This document shows, piece by piece, positions 11,133-23,200 of a stretch of 64,000 bases of DNA (its first letter is position 1; each line of letters begins with the position of its first letter). The DNA comes from Helicoverpa zea (lineage: Eukaryota > Arthropoda > Insecta > Lepidoptera > Noctuidae): positions 8,044,098 through 8,108,097 of the forward strand of contig NC_061476.1 of assembly GCF_022581195.2 (NCBI RefSeq), in the 5' to 3' direction. A model generated the notes under the pieces. The model saw nothing but the letters and a program-made list of their open reading frames with translations. It did no database searches and had not been told where the DNA came from. The position numbers and the translations under genes were made by a program.

Positions 11133-12616
11133 CGATGGAATAAAGGAAATGTAGGAGAAAAAACATCAAGGAAAGATGAGTAAAACATCAAAGAAAATTT
11201 GAGTTTTTTGGTACCAGAAGAAGTCAGATAAGATTAGTAGAAAAATCTGTAGGTAGAAATTGTGGTAAGATGCAGAAAAGTAGCATATTATGTAGCCTGA
11301 AAATACTTTGAAGGTGTCATCAGCGAGAATAAAACTGTTTAATCGAAAATAATTTTGAAGAATAACATCCAAGATACAGTATATTATGTTGCTGTAAGAA
11401 GCAGTTCAAAGCATAAAGGGCTTAAGCCTATTTGAATGTGTTGACTGCAAAGATCGTCTTTAAAAGTATTTTCCGCTGCTAAAACAGTCAGTCATGTGAT
11501 TTGAAACGAAACGTATTAGCTTAAAACTATATGTACTATCGAAAGGACTTCTGTAAATGAGTTTGAAGTCCTAAAAATGTTATTTAAAAACATCCTAGCT
11601 AAATAAATAAGACAGACAAAAAACTTTTGAACTAAAGTTTTTAATACTTTGTTGTAGTTAGAAAAGACAGATAATACTAACAAATGCCATAAGTAAGGCT
11701 AAAAGATTATTTAAGAACCCAAGATTGGGTATTCCTAAGAAATTCAAATGGGAAAATTCCCATTAAAGAGTTCTTTTAAGAACTTTGTAGGTAGTGTAGT
11801 GTTTAGTAGTAAATGTTTTACTGCGGATTGCAATATTCGATCCGTGATTAAAGATTGACATAATATATATGAAGCTAATGTTAAAATTCAATCTCCAATA
11901 GCAAAACAATAAATGGATCGGTTATTGTAACCCGTAGTCAGAGATTGAGATTTAAAGCCATGAATAAAAAAATAAAGAAAAAAAAGCTGTTCGTCTATAG
12001 TTCCTTGATATAGTGATTTTTGAAATAAAAAATATATTCGGTGGCTTATAAACATCTGTGATGGACTGAAAGTCGAAATTAATATATTAGAAATTGCTCG
12101 TCCAAAGATTAGAAAAAAATCGAATGGGAATTTTCCCAAAACTGAGTTCTTACTCGAAAAAGTCCTTTAAAAAAAGAATAAATAGAGAATTATTCTCACT
12201 ATGCATAATCTAAGACTTGTCAAGCGAAGACATATCGATGTGATTATTTTACATTATTACGTAAAAAGCTAAATAATCAAAAAATCGTCACAATTACGTA
12301 AACTTTTTTGTCGTTATAAGTAGGTGTATTTTTGATAGATATTTTTGATGTATGTATATGGTGCTTCCGAAAAGAGATTAGTAGTGTACTCTTATGAAAG
12401 AAATTAGATATAAAAATATCCTCGCGTACCGTAAGAATGCGTACAACCGAGCAATTTTCAAAGTGAGCAATATTTATTATAGTATATAATTTAAAATGGT
12501 ATTTTATTAGCGACTGCCAATTAACGTAATTTTTCGTAAAGTCGCGTTCGTCGATCGGTAAAATTGCTCGCGTGTACGCATTGTACGCATTGCTCGGCGG
12601 TACGCGTTTCAATAAA
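11133..12616 (+). other. 3' UTR and flank of the chloride-channel gene
   Basis: AT-rich and non-coding. AATAAA occurs at 11139-11144 (only 7 nt past the stop), 11602-11607 and 12611-12616. Which one ends the transcript cannot be told from sequence. Confidence 0.45.
12423..12606. repeat. imperfect inverted repeat, possible MITE
   Basis: The left end starts CGCGTACC and contains GAGCAATTTT. The inverted right end starts CGCGTACCGCCGAGCAATGC and also reaches GAGCAATTTT. It is GC-rich at the ends and AT-rich in the middle. No target duplication is obvious. Confidence 0.45.
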
Positions 12617-15190
12617 GCAATAATACTCTAAGTACATTGCTTCAAGTTTAGTGCCTTAGATTTTCGATATTTTTTTATGTACAGGCTGTTGTTTTTTTTT
12701 GTTTTCACATTTTGAAAAAATAATCTGTTGAAAGTTATAATTTTATACAATTTATTGAAATGTGGTTTCCTTGTTTTTATACCGAACATACAAAGTGTGT
12801 ATTTCTGTTATAGTTTTCTGGCGAAAATCATGTGAACAATATTTAATTACAACATTATACCTGTGTTTAAACTATTAACTGTATTATAACCTGGCTAGCC
12901 TGTACATTAAACCAAATTTAGTGAACCCCAAGGCTTGTGATTGTTCATTCATTCCAAAAGTGTTGTTTCTTAGTATTAAGAGATAATTATAGATATATCT
13001 TTATTCCCTAGGAGTCTTATACATTTGTGTCCAGCCTAACAGATTATTAGAACACTGGGTTTTTATTTGATGATACATAAAAGAAACAAATATGATAAAA
13101 GTAAATACTAACCGGGCCGACTAAAACTTTTTGTGTGATAATCTAAAAAATACATCTTAGAAAATTACAGTATTTTTTGACATAGGAAATGTAAGAAAAA
13201 TGAGGCTATAATAGAATGTGAAACATCAAATAAAAACTCAGTAAAAAAAGTGCCATTTGAAAAATGAAAATAGCAAAAAGTGCCATAGAATGATTGGCCG
13301 AATGCTATTAATATTCTTGAGTATTCACTATCATTGTATCAAATATGAGTTCAAACAAAAATATCTTATTTTTGATATAATACAAACTTATCGATTTAAA
13401 TATAACGATAACCGAACACTTAACCAAGTCATGTTATGTTGAACTAACACGATAAAATATCGATTCAAATTAATCGATAAAAAAACTATTCAATTCGACA
13501 ACTCAAATATTTATGTATCGATATTATTCGCACAACGATTTTTCTATTGATCTATGATAGTGAATATCCTTCCCTCACTCAATACCAATGTCTCGTATAT
13601 TTGTAATGAAATAAATAATAATAAATGGTTGTAAACAAACATATCTAGTACGTCCGTCCTAAGGATTTAATAAAAAAAAAACTAAAATGATGTAAAAAAA
13701 AAGTATTTTTTGAAGAGACATTATTATAGAACTTTGCAACTGCTAATGATTGCTACGAACAATTTTTTAGAGGAATTATATTAATCCATTTTGAACCTTT
13801 CCTGTCATATAGGGCTCATTTTGTCAATTTTGTAACACATTGATTACATTGATAAACGAAAATATGATGAAAATAAACATATGACGTATTAATACATAGA
13901 ACCATGAAATATCTCTACATATATTAGACGGTGGAATTTTGTAACTCAGTTCACACCGCGTCTAAAAAATGAAAAAACATGAGCATTATATTAATACCAG
14001 TACCAACTAATCAATGAATTGTAAGCCTATTACCCACATTTGCGTGGTGCAGTCAAGTTAAAAACATTACTATGATATTAATTTAAAAAGCAAAAGCTTA
14101 AAAAAAACAATCGGTAGCAGTTGCAAGTTAGTTAGTAGACTCCATAACATTTGGACATGCTTGTATCCTCAAATTCTGTGATTTTTATAATTATTATTAT
14201 TTAATATAATATACAAGAAATCGAGAGTGTTGTCTGGTCACCCTCTTTATTTAATTTATGTTTATTTTCTGATCTGGTCAATGATTTTGGTAAAGGTAAA
14301 AAATATTATATCTGTGAAAATTATATTTGTATCTTTTCCAATTTTCACGTAAAAGACTGGTTAAACCTGTCTACTACAAAATTTTATTACAGTTATGAAC
14401 TAATCTAGTAGTAACTCCTTATCTAAAAGAGTTGTTAAATAGTCCATAAAACCTTTTGTGCCTTATATTGATATTAAGTTTTCCACAATTTTTAAAGTAA
14501 CTGATTGCTGTCTACTAATATTAAATGTTAGCAAAAATATGTAGCGGAGTCGACGCCTGATTCCATAATTTACATTGAAGATGATTTTTTTTACCAAAAT
14601 CCTTAACCAGATCAGAATAAAGTTATAAAAGTATTTTACAATGTGAAGTGTAGCTTGCATATGTGTAGTATTAAGCAATAATTTATAGACCCCGCCCAAC
14701 GGGCTTTAGTGTAAACATGCATTTCTTTTGTGATCTGTTGCTATGGTAACTATTAAACGTGTTTCGTGTCGTTAACTAAATATTTTGTTTTATTTTTTTA
14801 TCAAAACCATAAAAAAAATGATCCTGAAACATGTATGTGGAGTCGGATAATGTTAGGTAACTATGGAATATAAAAGGCTGTAATTATTATTTCGTAACAA
14901 ACTGGTGGCGCCATCTATATTTATTATGACTAACTACTAAGTCCATTCATCAATAATTAGTTCCGCATTTGACTACGTTCAAAACGAGCGATACCACCGA
15001 CTACCCTCCCTTTTACGCACGCGTGGCGAGTGACGGACGTGCTCTCGCGCCATTGCAAAACCGCACAAGATTAAAGTATTGCCGAGAGAAAGTGCTCGTG
15101 CTTCTACCGTGCCGCGTCGCATCCTTACTGCGGTTGAATAGTGAAATGGGGCTCAATTCTGCTCATGTATTTTTCGATTTTATCACTACA
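12617..15190. other. AT-rich spacer between convergent genes
   Basis: No gene, tRNA or clear repeat is recognised. Four ATCGAT sites cluster at 13389-13522. Short open frames have no recognisable domain. Confidence 0.4.
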
Positions 15191-15193
15191 TAG

Positions 15194-15386
15194 TATAAAA
15201 CAAAGTCGCTTTTTCTGTCTCTATGTCCCTTTGTAAGCTTAGGTAAATCTTCGAACTACGCAACCGATTTTCATACAGTTTTCAGATAGAGTGATTATCG
15301 TGGAAGGTTTATATGTATATTAACATCCATTAAATAGTAGGGAAATACTGTTACCCCGTGTGCGCAGGGGCGGGTCGCTAGTAGAA
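15194..15386 (+). repeat. Helitron-like or other dispersed repeat fragment
   Basis: Contains TATAAAACAAAGTCGCTTTT, CGCAACCGATTTTCATACAG and a GGGGCGGGTCGCTAGTA end, a pattern common at the ends of lepidopteran dispersed repeats. Assignment to Helitrons is from memory only. Confidence 0.45.
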
Positions 15387-15589
15387 AATTACTTAAAAAC
15401 TTCATAGTTATATTTTTTGCATCGGTGGATACACCTTTATTGCAAGGGTACCTATTCCTTACAATTTTGGTCTATCTGGTATGCAAGCTGTGGTGTGCAT
15501 TTTGACTTAGCATTAGGCAAAGTATGGGTTTGAAATTATACAAAACATGTATAAAAAAACTTATTTAATTTCTTCATATTATTATCTCA

Positions 15590-17231
15590 ATACCTACTAT
15601 TATTTTTTAGTCTTAAACTATAATACTTAGACACCGCTGTGAAAAACTGGGACACGACAATATTTAAGTACGTTCTTTCAAAAATCTCTTTACAAAATGA
15701 GAGTGCGTAGTGTCTTAAAATAAAAAAAAATCTTATTAACCGACATTGAATTTTATAATTAAATCATGGTTATTGATTTAAACTGAAAATGCTTATGTAA
15801 GCTTATCTTTTTGAAGTACGATTTTCGATATAAAAAGGGTACCCACATTTTATGAAATTCAAGCAAGTCACACAAGCATTTTTGGCCTAACAATTGTCTA
15901 ACTTAAACTATAGGAACATATCTTTATAGAAATATATCCGAAACTTAGTCTAAAGCCTAACTATATTACAAGAAAGTTTGATAATTTATCATACTAAACA
16001 TTTACATTAGAAATAACGTAAATATCTCTCTTCATAATACGAACTTTAATATACTTTTTCAAAATAACTAAAATTCAAAATTGACATGAAAAAAAAACTG
16101 GTTAATATTTTTAACCAAGAAATGCAATAAAAATTCAAGTATATTAAAATTCAAATACACATAACAACATGACACTGTCATGTAAAATTATTAAAAATTA
16201 TAAATAAAATAAATGCACTGGTTATCGTTAAATTAATCTTACAATCACAAAATTAATTACTAGAGTTGTCATCGAAGGAGAAAGTGATATGAGAGAAAAG
16301 AAAAAAAGTAAAGATATTCTCATAGGTTTTTATCTGTTAACATACCTACATAATAATATATTGTCTCAGAACGTTACATTTCTGCAGAAAATGGGAGATT
16401 TTCATTTTTAAAATGGTTTTAAAAGTTTTTCCACTTTTAAGTTGTACACAGATCCAAAGAAACTGTTATATTTTAATACTATTTTTTCCTCATTAATCAC
16501 TACCTCCTTCAATCACCAAAAACAAACGATATCACATTTTGCTTATAAAGTACACATTACAAAAAAATGCTCAACTTATTCTATTCACTCACACAGACAT
16601 ACTAATAATTACTGTCATTTAAAAATTTTTAACACTCAAGTTCATGAAGTCCTTTTAACACAACCATAACGAGGAATTATTAAATCTATAATATAAAAAT
16701 GAATCGCAAAATGTGTTGGTAAGCGCATAACTCAACAACGCCTGGACCAATTTGGCTAATTCTTTTTTTGTTGTGTTTGTTATTGTCAGGAGGTTCTTAT
16801 GAAAAAAAATAGGGTAAAGTAGAGAAGTCAGTTGACGGGAGCGAAGCCGCGGGCAAAAGCTAGTACTTAATAAAATATGTGCAAACGACAGCACATCAAC
16901 CTACTTCAATGTTTCAAAGTTCTACAATAGATTCTCAACCTTATCACAATAGTGGAAAGTTAATTTTCGATTGGTAAAATTTGACAAATTCAGGTAGGCT
17001 CACTTGCGTCTGTACATTAGCTTTCACAATAACTCTGCAATTTTAGGCTTCCCTTGCAATCCGACAGTATTTTGAAAATCATATTATATTTTGACGAGAA
17101 AACAATTTGTTTTTTATTACAATCTTTCTATCAACGCCTTTAACGGAAGGCTTTTCTCAAAATTTCTGTCAAAATATTATTGTCCATAAGTCAATTTCCC
17201 CGCATAACCTGGCGTGCTTTAGTACTATTTC
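15590..17231 (-). other. probable 3' UTR and flank of the TGF-beta ligand gene
   Basis: AT-rich sequence downstream of the minus-strand stop, with several TTTATT (AATAAA on the minus strand) runs. The transcript end cannot be placed. A dispersed repeat at 16690-16865 interrupts it. Confidence 0.35.
16690..16865 (+). repeat. dispersed repeat fragment
   Basis: Contains AACTCAACAACGCCTGGACC, GTCAGTTGACGGGAGCGAAG and the end CCGCGGGCAAAAGCTAGTA, typical of a widespread lepidopteran repeat end. Confidence 0.5.
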
Positions 17232-20200
17232 TCACATACACCCACAAGACTCCACCACCATGTTGGGTAGAGTTTTCTGCGTGACCGTGTTCGTGGAGTC
17301 CATGTACAGAAGCTGTAGAGAGCTGAACGTGGTCGGCGCGCAGCACGGCTTGAATTCCGCCTTGCGCTCCGATAGGGAGTAGAAGTATTTCTGTGAACAA
17401 GATAGGCGTTTTATTAGTTAAGAAATATATAGGGTGTCACTCGAAATATGTATGAATCATATGGACAGGACCATTTGGCAACTTTAAACTTCAGAATTAT
17501 AGAAAAAAAATAAGTATGACTAGTAATTTTCAATAATTACAGTTAAAATTTTAGGTACCTACTTAAAATAAGTTTATTGTTCAAGTGTTTCAATAGATTA
17601 GTCTCTAAAATAGCGGGCTTGAATTTCCACATTTTTAGAAACTTGGTTATCAAAAGTCTAACCTACTTTCTATTTATTGCAAGAATATTTAAAAAATCAA
17701 AACATTGCGAAAAGAAACTGCTCTTTACATTAAAACTATTGTTAATCGAGTAACTTTTGCAAAACCTAACCATGATTAACCTTCTTGAAAAAAAGTATTT
17801 TACAAAAGTCCCAACTCACCCTAATAACATTATGATGATAAATATCAGTGTTCGCCAAAGCGGATATAGGCGAGCAGGATCCCTTACAGAAGTACGCATG
17901 GTACCCAGCCGGCCTGATAATCCAGTCATCCCAGCCCAACTCCTTGAAGTCTACATACAGGACCTCTCGACAACACTCGCTGGTGTTCGCACCACACTCT
18001 AGGGCTCGGCCCCGGCGTCGCTTGCCTGCGTATTTCGTGTATAGCACTAGGAAAGGCCGATGTTTCTCGTGGAAGGAGAGAGGTGCGCGGCGTAGCTGTA
18101 AAGAGATTTTGTTGTTAGTTTTGTTGGTTCACGTTTTGTTTTAGCTTAATAGCTTACTAAAGACAGTTTATTAAACCTTAATTTCTCCAGTAAATATTGT
18201 TGCCAACTTAACAATTTTAGAACTGAATCAATCATGCCAATGAGGCTGTAAAAAAATCATTAAAACTTCGTCTTTAGCCTGTTTGTACATTACATGAATC
18301 AATGCCACGATAAGTGAACTTAATTTTTTTATTACGTTTTCACTTTAAAAACGAGTAAACCGATTGAGATGTTTGGCAATTAAGGCAATAAGGTGGCATA
18401 ATGGCATCTTCAAGACAGTTTCAAAGTCTATATCCGTTAGCGGAAAGAAAATTCCATATTCTTATTTAGTCTCATATCAAAAGCTTAACCAATAATTACC
18501 TGACAAGTCCTACACGCCACATGGAGCGTATGCAGCCTCTCCCTGCCTTCCAACCAAACCCTGACAGCCCAAGCCAGTTCCACCCTGACCCATCCCTCTC
18601 CTATATCAGTCTCCTTGATGGCAATAGGCTTGGTCTTCTTGAACTGCTGCTGGCTGTCCCAGTGGGCTGCCTCGGAGATCACGAACGTTTGGTTGTATTC
18701 GTCGAGTGGGTCACGTTCCTGGAAGGTTATAACAGATGTTAGGTTTTGATGCTTTTGGGCATAATTATGGTGTGAAGGAATGAGAAAAGGTGGTGCTGTG
18801 TTTGTATTTTTTGGGGGTTCGAAAAGTGCTGATCTATCAGGGTGTAGATTGGTATTACTTTCTCATTGAGATGTGTTGGACGACAGTTATCTATCACTTA
18901 AAGTGAATAGGGGTCAGAATATTGTGTTAACACTTCATAATTATGTTACTGAATTCAAAGATTTGAAGGTTCAAGGACTAACAGCGACTAATTATATAAC
19001 TACAGTTTGAATAACTTTGGCATTGTTAAAGTTTCTCAGAGGTATAGATAGATACAAAGAATCTCAATCTTTAGATTTTTAACCACTCCATAAGAAGAAA
19101 CAGATTTCTTTGTCATTTTTAATTCGTTGGCAGTCTTATGTTTGTAGTTATTATTATACAAGAAGGCTTTAAATCTAAATATTCTTGTTGAACATACCTT
19201 ATAGAACCACAATTCCACGACATTGACTTCTTCAGGCTGCACATCAGGAGGCAACTCGAACTGCAAGCACTTGAATGGATATCTGCCTGACGTCAGACAT
19301 TCTCCTGAAAAGATGAGAGAAAATACATTTAAAATTATATTCTAGAGAATCAAGGGGCATTGTTGTCTCCAGGTATTTAGAGGAGGAGATCAGATGGGCA
19401 GTGGCTCCATGAATAACTCTGAATTCTGGTTAACTAGAAACTGGACCATGGTTGGGAATAGGCTAGGAAGATGATTATTACTAGAGCGAACCTAAAATTA
19501 AAACAGTTTCTGAAGGCCGCAGTACTATGCAATTTCGTGGAGAGGTGCTGTGAGCAATGTGTTACAGGTCAGTCTTTATTACGTAGCAAATCCAGCTGAG
19601 TTTGTTGTATATGTAGGAAGGCTCTTTTTACTTAAATTTGTAAAGGTAAAGTCAAAATAGCAAGTTGTAGAGCAGGTCAGATACTCAGTCCCTCCGTATA
19701 AAATTTGCAATCACATAGTTGGGAAAAGGCTAGGCAACTAACCTAAACTAACCTACTACTAACTCACTTAAAATAAGGTACTAAGACCACTACTAATTGT
19801 ACAAATTAAATACACGTGCCTATTACAGCATAATTACTTCAACGTAGGAAAATGTTCAATTAAAAATATTAAAAGCAATTAGTTTTCCATTGTGCAATAA
19901 ATATGAGATAATCAGTTAATTAACTGATTACAATTACATTGATGTATTTCCCCGTAACTTTTCGTTATAACTATTACTAAATCAAGTATTAAGTAAATAA
20001 TTGATGCTGAATTTATGTAACGTTTAAGTTTAGACAGAATAGAGGAATTTTAATTTTGCAACTAAAGATGAAGAGCGTGGTATGATTCTGCGTGTGTCAA
20101 TTTTCAGTTACTTACTTTAAATTGTCTTTTAAATAAAATATCCATCGAGAGGTAAATAGGTATCAGGTACTAAAGGGATTGTTGTTTTCTGTATAAATTC

Positions 20201-23200
20201 CTTGACCTAGCTACCTAAAGGTGTAATTCGGAGCCACGAATCTGTCGCGTTAGGTCGACAACTGAGAGGCGTCAATAGCCATTTTAGAAACATTGATCGA
20301 AACGTTACTATATACCATAAGTACAATATAAAAAGTGATACCCAATTAATATCACCTGTAACAAGCACACAACATACTAACAAAGATGATACAACACATG
20401 ATAACCACATAAACTACACACGGTTCGAATGACCTATGTTAATTGGACCAAGGAATGGCCCTGAGGTCACTCCGACCGATAACATACACATGTGTAGGTA
20501 TTTAATCGTTTTCCAAGACACTTTTATTAACCATGTGCAGAATAATGTTTATTCGTATCGAATATAATTGTTAATAGCGATAAAATTGGCGTTATTTTGG
20601 CGTCTCATTGATTTTTGTTTATATTGATAAGTTCTACGTGACTAACAGCTGATTGGGTATTAAAATTAATTAATACGTGCTTCGAACTTGGAACAATATG
20701 ACAACCTTCAAAGCTGTAGTACCTACTTTTGAAATCTTGAACACGATAACAGAAAATTTCCTTAGCATAAGAGAGCGCGTATCTCATTGCATTGCTAGAC
20801 AAATAATTAAAAAATTGGGATTAAAAGAATCCAAAGGTACGTGTAATTAAATATAATGGTTAAAAGAAATATCAAAAATTGCTGGTAAGTATGTTAACAT
20901 AACATCTTACCAATCTATTTATTTAGCATAGTACCTTGAAAACATTCCTCCAACAAATTACGATTGACACTATCTCCCAGTTCCGTATCATAATGAAGTA
21001 AAACATAATGAAAACAATTATGATTCAGATGTTCATTACTTTCTCAAATAAGGCAAAGTCCAGTCCGTTCTCAAGTAAATGCATCTGTGATCTGCCCGCA
21101 TCCGTTACGAAGAGATAAGGAGGCTCGTATGAAATGTCTTACAATTAATATAATCTATACTGAGAACCATGGTGTAAGGTCAATAGTTGTTACCTTGTTA
21201 ATATCTTTGTCTTTGTTGTTACGAGTTTAATCTGGATTGAGAAATTATTTCTTTTTAGAAAACACTTAAAAATATGCTCACTATATTACGTACAAAATTA
21301 ATCCTTACTAGTATTATATACTTATGCAACAATAATTAACTACCGAACTGATTTAACTAAAATTGGGTAGGTAGGTACACAGGTAGCCTAGAGCCTGACA
21401 AATAAGTTACATAGATAGGTAACTTCTTATCCAGGTGCAGAAAGTGGTCCCCTCCACCACGAGAAACAGCTAAAATGTATATAGCTAAGTTATAACACTG
21501 AAGCTTTAAAATTTTTAAACTGATGATAGGAATGTTACGAGTTTTCTGGATACCGAAGTACTATTGATCGGCAAGTGTAGAAACAACATGAGAGGCCTTT
21601 GCCCAGCAGTGCTATAGATAGAAAAAATGTACCGATGAGTTAAAAATTACGAACATTGCCTGAAAACTGACTCATAGAGTGACAAGCGACCAGACCACAT
21701 CACTTTATTTACTTTGTACATTAGTAACACGATAATTTGTATAACCACCGACTACAGTTGTCTGTGAAAACGTCATACTACGTCATATTTCCATATCATA
21801 TTTTGGCTTTTCATGCTCTGAAAACTGAGTAAGATGAGGTTGAGGTTTTGTGTCACCATATAAGGAAAATAATGACGTAGTACTTATGTATCGTGCCAAT
21901 ACATAAATCTGCTATTATGTAAACTTATGGTGAGAAATGATGACTAAGTACTGAACAAATTGGAGATTTGTCTCATGTAACTGTAAACATATGTAGTATT
22001 AGTAGGATTTTAACATCACGGTATACAAGGTGTTGATTTGCATTTGTGCCATAGTTCAGGAGGAGGACATAAAATACGTAAATAATCGATTGGAATTACA
22101 GTAGACGGGAAATTGCTAATAAGCACTGTTTTTTTTGTCATTTCAATGTCGTAGTATTTCAGAAGTAACCCAATTTTATGAATGAAAATTATGAATGATC
22201 GTTGCGTATGCTTTGTGTTTGCGTTTGTGTGAGGGCGCAGCACGGTTTTAAGGCCAGTAACACACGCGCCAAGTTTAAAATACGGCTTGATGACATTGAA
22301 GGAATTCCGAAAATCAAATAATAATAATTACGTACCAATTTTTTTGTTGATTTGGGTCGAGAATCAGTAGCATAATTACGTCCTTGAATATGGCACGGAT
22401 GCAAATCAACAGCTTGTATAACTTGTATGGATGTATTTGGGGTTGATGGTTTCTTTCTTTTTCAGACAAAAAAAAATGATTTTCTAGATGGATTTTTTGA
22501 TAAACTTGGCTGTAATATAGGTACGTAGCTTAGGTACATATCTCAATTTATCCATGCACGGGAAGAGGTTCCCAGTATCACGGGTGAAATCGCTGAATTA
22601 AGCTAGGATCAATTTAAAATCTAGTTCAGAATAATTTTGATGTAAATGTGCATAGTGTCTTATTTGTTGATAAATTAAACACTTTTTTATATTTGTTTAC
22701 AAGTAACAGAAACCTCGTTAACCAACTGATCTTTAAACTTCCGTATTTATTTAACTAAATTTTCGTTGAAAAGATAAACTTAACAGCTAAGTAGTAAATA
22801 TTGTGCTACACTTACATATAAGTTAAATACTTATATGTAACTTAGATAAAGCTTTGCTCACTTTGCTAAACTTTGCTCTTGTTTATCATTAAGTTATTTT
22901 TTCTTTGCCAAGTAAACAGTATTGGTCAGTTATATTAATAGCCCTTGATATGAGGTACTTAGGTGTTTATTTACTTGATTATAATAATTATAATTATCGT
23001 CACTGTTAAAGACATTTTTATTGATTGGTCAAGTCTACATAAGTTTATGAGTCCAAACATTAGTTGATGAAAATACGACAGAGATAAAATATTGTCTGAT
23101 GAACAATTCAAATTGAATAACTTTTCAGAAACCGGCTGAATTTATTATGTTATCGCTATTTTAACTGTGGCACCCATAACATGCACAACTTTAATGCAAA

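Noticed and set aside
12277..12612. Minus-strand 111-residue open frame
   Set aside because: It overlaps the inverted repeat in the channel 3' flank and shows no domain or coding signal.
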